DNA of 64,000 bases from Mesorhizobium sp. INR15 (GTDB taxonomy: Bacteria; Pseudomonadota; Alphaproteobacteria; Rhizobiales; Rhizobiaceae). Both the position numbers and the translations under genes were made by a program. Under the pieces are notes generated by a model. That model worked only from the letters and a program-made list of their open reading frames with translations, was not told the origin of the DNA and searched no databases. Location: positions 4,288,001 through 4,352,000 of the forward strand of contig NZ_CP045496.1 of assembly GCF_015500075.1 (NCBI RefSeq), in the 5' to 3' direction. Of this stretch, positions 60,263 to 64,000 are shown in pieces. How positions within the stretch are numbered: position 1 is the first letter of the stretch; each line of letters opens with the position of its first letter.

Positions 60263-61805
60263 TTGTGATCTCTTCCTTCTCTACGATGCGCAAGGTGAAC
60301 CGGAAAGCGGTTCCGCCGGCCGGCATGACCTCGGCCCATATATGACCACCGTGCGATTCAACGATTGTGCGGCAAATGGAAAGCCCGACACCCATGCCTT
60401 GCTTCTTGGTCGTTACAAACGGCTGGAAGAGCTGCGCCGAGACCTCCGGCGCGAGACCTGGGCCTGTATCGATCACGCTCACCTCGGCCATCCCATCATC
60501 CCGGGCAATGGTTGTGACTGTCAATTCGCGGCGCGGCGCGTCCTGCATGGCCTCCACCGCGTTGCGCATCAGGTTGAGCAGAACCTGCTGAATCTGGATG
60601 CGATCGGTCAAGACCAGTTCGGCGTCAGGGTCAAGCTTGTAGCTGACAAGAAGATTTATCTCCCTCGCGCCAACCAATGCCAGCGATGCGGCTTCCTCGA
60701 TCAGCATCGGCAGCCGTTCGACCTGGCGCTCGCTTTCGCCCCTTGCAACAAAATCCCTCAGATGACGAATGACGTCGCCTGCCCGCAAGGCCTGCTCAGC
60801 CGCCTTTTCGACCGCATCCCGAAGCATCGGCGCATTCTCGTCCTGGCTCTTCTCAAGCAGCCGACGACTGCCTTTGAGGTAGTTCGTAATCGCAGTCAGT
60901 GGCTGGTTGATCTCATGGGCAAGCGTTGAGGCCATTTCGCCAAGTGCTGTAAAGCGCGCCATGTGGAGGAGCTCCTGCTGCTGCTCCTGGATTCTTGCCT
61001 CCGCCCGGTGGCGTTCGGTCAGGTCGCGGCAGAAGCCGGTAAAGAAGCGTCCGGTTCCCGGATGCATCTCGCCGACGGAAAGCTCCATCGGGAAAGTCGT
61101 GCCATCCTTGCGCGCGCCGGTAACCGTCCGGCCGAGCCCGATGATCCGGCGCTCTCCTGTCGTCAGGTAGCGAAGCAGATAGGCATCATGCTCGTCGCGG
61201 TAGGGCGAGGGCATCAGCATTTTCACGTTTTGACCAATGACTTCGCTTGACTGATAGCCGAACAGCGTTTCGGCAGCGGTGCTGAAGGATTGAATCCCAC
61301 CCTGTTCGTCGATGACGACCATCGCGTCCGGCACTGTTGCCAGGATCGATCGCAAATGGTCCTCACGCAGCCTAAGTGCTGCGTTTGCAAAGGACAGATC
61401 GCTGACATCCGTGCCTTCAATGAAGATCGCGGTGATACGGCCATCGTCGGCCTTGACCGGCTGATAGACAAAATCAAGGATGCGCTCCTCGACCGGCCCG
61501 TCGGCTTTGTTGCGAAGGCCAACCTTCACCCCGTGGCCGATGTAGGGCTTGCCGGTCGCGTACACATGGTCCAGATGTTCGAAAAACTCGTGTCCTTCGA
61601 GTTCCGGAAAGACCTCCCGCACGGACTTTCCAATCACGTGCCTGTGGCCGATCAATCGCTGGTAGGCGGCATTGGTCAGCTCGAAAACGTGACCTGGCTC
61701 GCGCAGGAGCGCTATGAAGCCCGGAGCCTGATCGAACATTTGCGACAGCAGTGATTTCAGTGTCGTTCCGCCGGGCGACAAACTGAGCGCTTCGTCCTTG
61801 ATCAC
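60249..61805 (-). CDS. fixL: FixL-type oxygen-sensing histidine kinase
   Basis: A 518-residue soluble kinase: PAS-1 (about 20-140), haem PAS (about 150-265) and a HisKA/HATPase core. The haem PAS has the FixL-specific residues: proximal His206 in RDEHDAYLL and the distal Arg226 in GLGRTVTGARKDGTTFPMELSVGEM. His297 in STLAHEINQPLTAI is the phosphorylation site, and DTGPGLAPE and GMGVGLSICR are the ATP lid. Unlike membrane FixL of Sinorhizobium, no transmembrane helices are visible. Oxygen binding would switch the kinase off. Confidence 0.95.
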   Translation of the reverse strand: MIKDEALSLSPGGTTLKSLLSQMFDQAPGFIALLREPGHVFELTNAAYQRLIGHRHVIGKSVREVFPELEGHEFFEHLDHVYATGKPYIGHGVKVGLRNKADGPVEERILDFVYQPVKADDGRITAIFIEGTDVSDLSFANAALRLREDHLRSILATVPDAMVVIDEQGGIQSFSTAAETLFGYQSSEVIGQNVKMLMPSPYRDEHDAYLLRYLTTGERRIIGLGRTVTGARKDGTTFPMELSVGEMHPGTGRFFTGFCRDLTERHRAEARIQEQQQELLHMARFTALGEMASTLAHEINQPLTAITNYLKGSRRLLEKSQDENAPMLRDAVEKAAEQALRAGDVIRHLRDFVARGESERQVERLPMLIEEAASLALVGAREINLLVSYKLDPDAELVLTDRIQIQQVLLNLMRNAVEAMQDAPRRELTVTTIARDDGMAEVSVIDTGPGLAPEVSAQLFQPFVTTKKQGMGVGLSICRTIVESHGGHIWAEVMPAGGTAFRFTLRIVEKEEITNGRQ

Positions 61806-61928
61806 CTGAAGTTCCTAGGTTCGAGACCGTGCTACGGGGCCTAACTATCACTTCTCGCAGCACGCGCAAAACGGATCGAGCCGGCGATTTCGGGCGCAGG
61901 TGCAGTTGGCGGATGCAATTGGCGATCT

Positions 61929-61942
61929 TTGACGCGCATCAA
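61929..61942. promoter_or_regulatory. FixK/FNR box between fixL and the tandem-Usp gene
   Basis: TTGACGCGCATCAA. A class-II start near 61977 is 29 bases before the Usp ATG (62006). The mirror position would start fixL 89 bases upstream, a less good fit. Confidence 0.78.
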
Positions 61943-62005
61943 GGCATTGGACGCTGACGAATGCAATTCATCACGCATTCCATCGTTCAGCGAAAGGCGT
62001 CCGCA

Positions 62006-62815
62006 ATGTCTTACAAGTCAATCATCGTCAACCTCGCCATCGATGCGCCTCCGGCACCCATTGTAAAGGCGGGGATCGAGCTCGCGGAGCGGTTCGGAGC
62101 CCGTCTTATCGGCTTGGCGTCTGCGGATGTTCCGCCCTTGGTCTCGACCGGCGAAGGCATGGTCTATGAAGGCGAGATCATGCAGATCCAGCGGACGGAG
62201 ATCGAAAAGCGGCTTGCCGAACTGCGTGCCGAGTTCGAGAGGCTGGTTCCTGCTTCGATCTTTAGCGAATGGGGCCAAGCTGTTTGCAGCCCGACCCGGT
62301 TCCTCAGCGTTTCGGCCAGAGCGGCAGATCTTATCATTACCGGCCAGGCAGGAGACAATGTCTTTCGCGACGTGGATGTCGGCAGTCTGACACTGGATGC
62401 CGGACGTCCGGTTCTGGTCGCCGCAACCAACGTCGAGCACGTCCTTGCAAAGACCATTCTCGTGGCATGGAAGGACACCAGGGAGGCACGGCGAGCGATG
62501 GCTGATGCATTGCCTTTCCTGGCCAACGCAAGCGAAGTCGTCATCGTCACGATTGACACCGACCGCGACGAAAGCATTCGTGACAGCCTCGCCGATGTCG
62601 CGGTTTTTCTCGAGCACCACGGCATCAAGGCACAAACCGAGCTGATCGCCGGCGAGGCTGATGGCGACCGGTTGCTGACATTCGCACGCTCGATCCATGC
62701 GGACCTGATCGTCTCGGGCGCCTATGGCCATAGCCGCTTGCGGGAATGGGCGTTCGGCGGCGTTACCCGCACGCTGATCGAAGAGAGTGGCATCAACCGT
62801 TTCATGTCGTACTGA
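62006..62815 (+). CDS. Universal stress protein, tandem Usp domains
   Basis: A 269-residue protein with two Usp repeats (YKSIIVNLAIDAPPAPIVKAGIELAERFGARLIGL and AKTILVAWKDTREARRAMADALPFL), ending ADLIVSGAYGHSRLREWAFGGVTRTLI. It parallels the protein at 56435-57259, for instance LVAWKDTREARR versus LIAWNDTREARR, so they are paralogues. ATG 62006 has GAAAGG upstream. Its stop overlaps the ATG of the P-type ATPase (TGATG), so they are co-translated. A FixK box lies about 65 bases upstream. Confidence 0.92.
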   Translation: MSYKSIIVNLAIDAPPAPIVKAGIELAERFGARLIGLASADVPPLVSTGEGMVYEGEIMQIQRTEIEKRLAELRAEFERLVPASIFSEWGQAVCSPTRFLSVSARAADLIITGQAGDNVFRDVDVGSLTLDAGRPVLVAATNVEHVLAKTILVAWKDTREARRAMADALPFLANASEVVIVTIDTDRDESIRDSLADVAVFLEHHGIKAQTELIAGEADGDRLLTFARSIHADLIVSGAYGHSRLREWAFGGVTRTLIEESGINRFMSY

Positions 62816-64000
62816 TGATCGGCGACGCCGGCCAGCAATCCGTCTCGTCACAGGACGGCGCCTATTGGTCGATCGAGGCCAATGACCTCCTGCTGCTTCT
62901 TGAGACCTCGGTCTCGGGGCTTGCTTCGTCCGAAGCGGCATCGAGGCTCGCAAAATTTGGCCGAAACACACTCGCGTCGACATCAAGCGCCTCGGCCTTG
63001 GCAGTGTTTGCCCGCCAGTTCCGCAGCCCGCTGGTGCTGATCCTCATTTTCGCGGCCAGCGTGTCGGTCTTCGTCGGGGAGGGCCAGGAGGCTGCGATCA
63101 TCGGCGCGATAGTGCTGGCAAGCTGCGTCCTGAGCTTCACCCAGGAGTACGGTGCGTCGCGGGCGACCGAAGCACTGAAACAGCGTATTTCGCGCAGGGC
63201 TATTGTGTTGCGCGACGGCGCCGAGTGCTCGGTAGCCGCCGAAGAGATCGTGCCGGGCGACCTGATCCGGCTTTCGGCCGGAAACCTCATCCCTGCGGAC
63301 GGTATCATTCTGGACGCGCGCGATTTCAATGTCAGCCAGGCCGCGCTGACCGGCGAAACCTTTCCCGTTGTGAAGGAACCCGGCAGGACGCCGCCAGAGG
63401 CTTCCCTCGCACAGCGCAGCAACGCGGCCTTCACGGGCACATCGGTCCGTAGCGGCACCGCAACCGTGCTTGCCGTAGCAACCGGCTGCCACACGGAATT
63501 CGCATCGATTGCAGCGGCCCTGGAACGAAAGATCCCAGAAACCGGATTTGCCCGGGGCATAAGACAGTTCGGCTATCTGATGACCGAGATTATGCTGGCG
63601 ATCGTGATCCTGGTGTTCTTCGCCAATCTGCTGCTGCATCGACCGTTGATTGAATCGTTGCTGTTTTCGCTGGCACTCGCGGTGGGCCTCACGCCCGAAC
63701 TTCTCCCGGCTATCATCAGTGTGACCCTTGCTCGGGGTGCCCGCGCAATGGCTGTCAACGGCGTCATCGTGCGCCGTCTCGATGCCATCGAGAATCTGGG
63801 CAGCATGGATCTGCTGTGCACCGACAAAACGGGGACGCTTACGGAAGGCGTTATCCATCTGGATGGATGGCTCGATGTCGATGGCAATGCATCAGCCGAC
63901 ATCCTGCTCTGGGCCCGTCTTAATGCAACCCTGCAGACCGGTCTGAAGAACCCGCTGGACGAAGCGATCGCTGCTGCGTCGGGCGAGACAGCATCGTTGG
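62815..64000 (+). CDS. P-type cation ATPase, MgtA-like (3' end beyond window)
   Basis: The first 395 codons of an ion pump. Residues 1-60 form the cation-ATPase N-domain (YWSIEANDLLLLLETSVSGL). QEYGASRATEALK, PGDLIRLSAGNLIPADGII and ALTGETFPV are the actuator, with the TGE loop. LAVGLTPELLPAIISVTLARGA is the transmembrane ion site, and MDLLCTDKTGTLTEG carries the phosphorylated Asp. The LTPELLPxI and VRRLDAIENLGSMD stretches resemble magnesium-type (MgtA/MgtB) pumps. It overlaps the Usp stop by one base. No defect is seen in the visible part. Confidence 0.9.
   Translation, partial: MIGDAGQQSVSSQDGAYWSIEANDLLLLLETSVSGLASSEAASRLAKFGRNTLASTSSASALAVFARQFRSPLVLILIFAASVSVFVGEGQEAAIIGAIVLASCVLSFTQEYGASRATEALKQRISRRAIVLRDGAECSVAAEEIVPGDLIRLSAGNLIPADGIILDARDFNVSQAALTGETFPVVKEPGRTPPEASLAQRSNAAFTGTSVRSGTATVLAVATGCHTEFASIAAALERKIPETGFARGIRQFGYLMTEIMLAIVILVFFANLLLHRPLIESLLFSLALAVGLTPELLPAIISVTLARGARAMAVNGVIVRRLDAIENLGSMDLLCTDKTGTLTEGVIHLDGWLDVDGNASADILLWARLNATLQTGLKNPLDEAIAAASGETASL

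Noticed and set aside
1..64000. tRNA, rRNA or riboswitch genes
   Set aside because: I looked for tRNA-like TΨC/CCA regions and long conserved leaders in the gaps and saw none I could support; a covariance-model search would settle this.

Overview
The window looks like chromosome of a rhizobial alphaproteobacterium (Hyphomicrobiales), most probably Mesorhizobium or a close relative. This rests on the high-GC coding style, a GTTC-N7-GTTC SOS box, a FixL/FixJ pair with the FixL-type haem PAS domain, a FixK-type regulator, a DUF982 protein and the local gene order. I had no database search, so the genus is an inference.

Layout. (1) 1-3430: gltX 5' end, comEC and lexA. (2) 3431-14880: a tryptophan/kynurenine catabolic block. 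It holds a FCD-type GntR regulator with a PLP lyase; a divergent operon of an ABC importer plus kynureninase; a 2-aminobenzoate-CoA ligase/tryptophan 2,3-dioxygenase operon; an intact IS1182-type element; and a kynurenine formamidase. (3) 14934-25645: housekeeping genes, namely the operon ppiD-trpD-trpC-moaC-moeA, then tpiA, secG, an L,D-transpeptidase, pyrG and a DUF1697 gene. In related rhizobia moeA is normally next to lexA, so block 2 appears to interrupt a conserved neighbourhood. (4) 25714-38135: a sparse accessory stretch with an NCS1 permease, small proteins, a giant repeat-rich autotransporter (about 2300 residues), a lipoprotein aminopeptidase and about 1.1 kb of apparently empty DNA. 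(5) 38136-64000: a dense low-oxygen and stress region.

The last region is the most interesting. It carries two substrate-level ATP routes: phosphoketolase plus acetate kinase, and a complete arginine deiminase operon arcDABC. It also has FixL, FixJ and a FixK-type regulator, four universal stress proteins (counting the one heading the phosphoketolase operon), a phasin, a small cytochrome c, two b-type cytochromes with a PepSY protein and a cupredoxin, a quinone-reductase-like flavoprotein, a thioredoxin, an MgtC-like membrane protein and an MgtA-type P-ATPase. I read at least seven FNR/FixK-type boxes (TTGA-N6-TCAA, three of them perfect TTGAT-N4-ATCAA) in its intergenic gaps. Most sit so that a class-II promoter (box centred at -41.5) would start transcription 15-30 bases before a gene. 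The simplest reading is a self-contained oxygen-sensing and energy-survival island: FixLJ senses low oxygen, FixK switches on the flanking genes, and these supply ATP, redox balance and ion homeostasis without respiration.

Limits: protein families are assigned from recognised motifs and remembered family features, not searches. Start codons are chosen by ribosome binding site and family length. The last gene runs off the window and the first is cut by its left edge.
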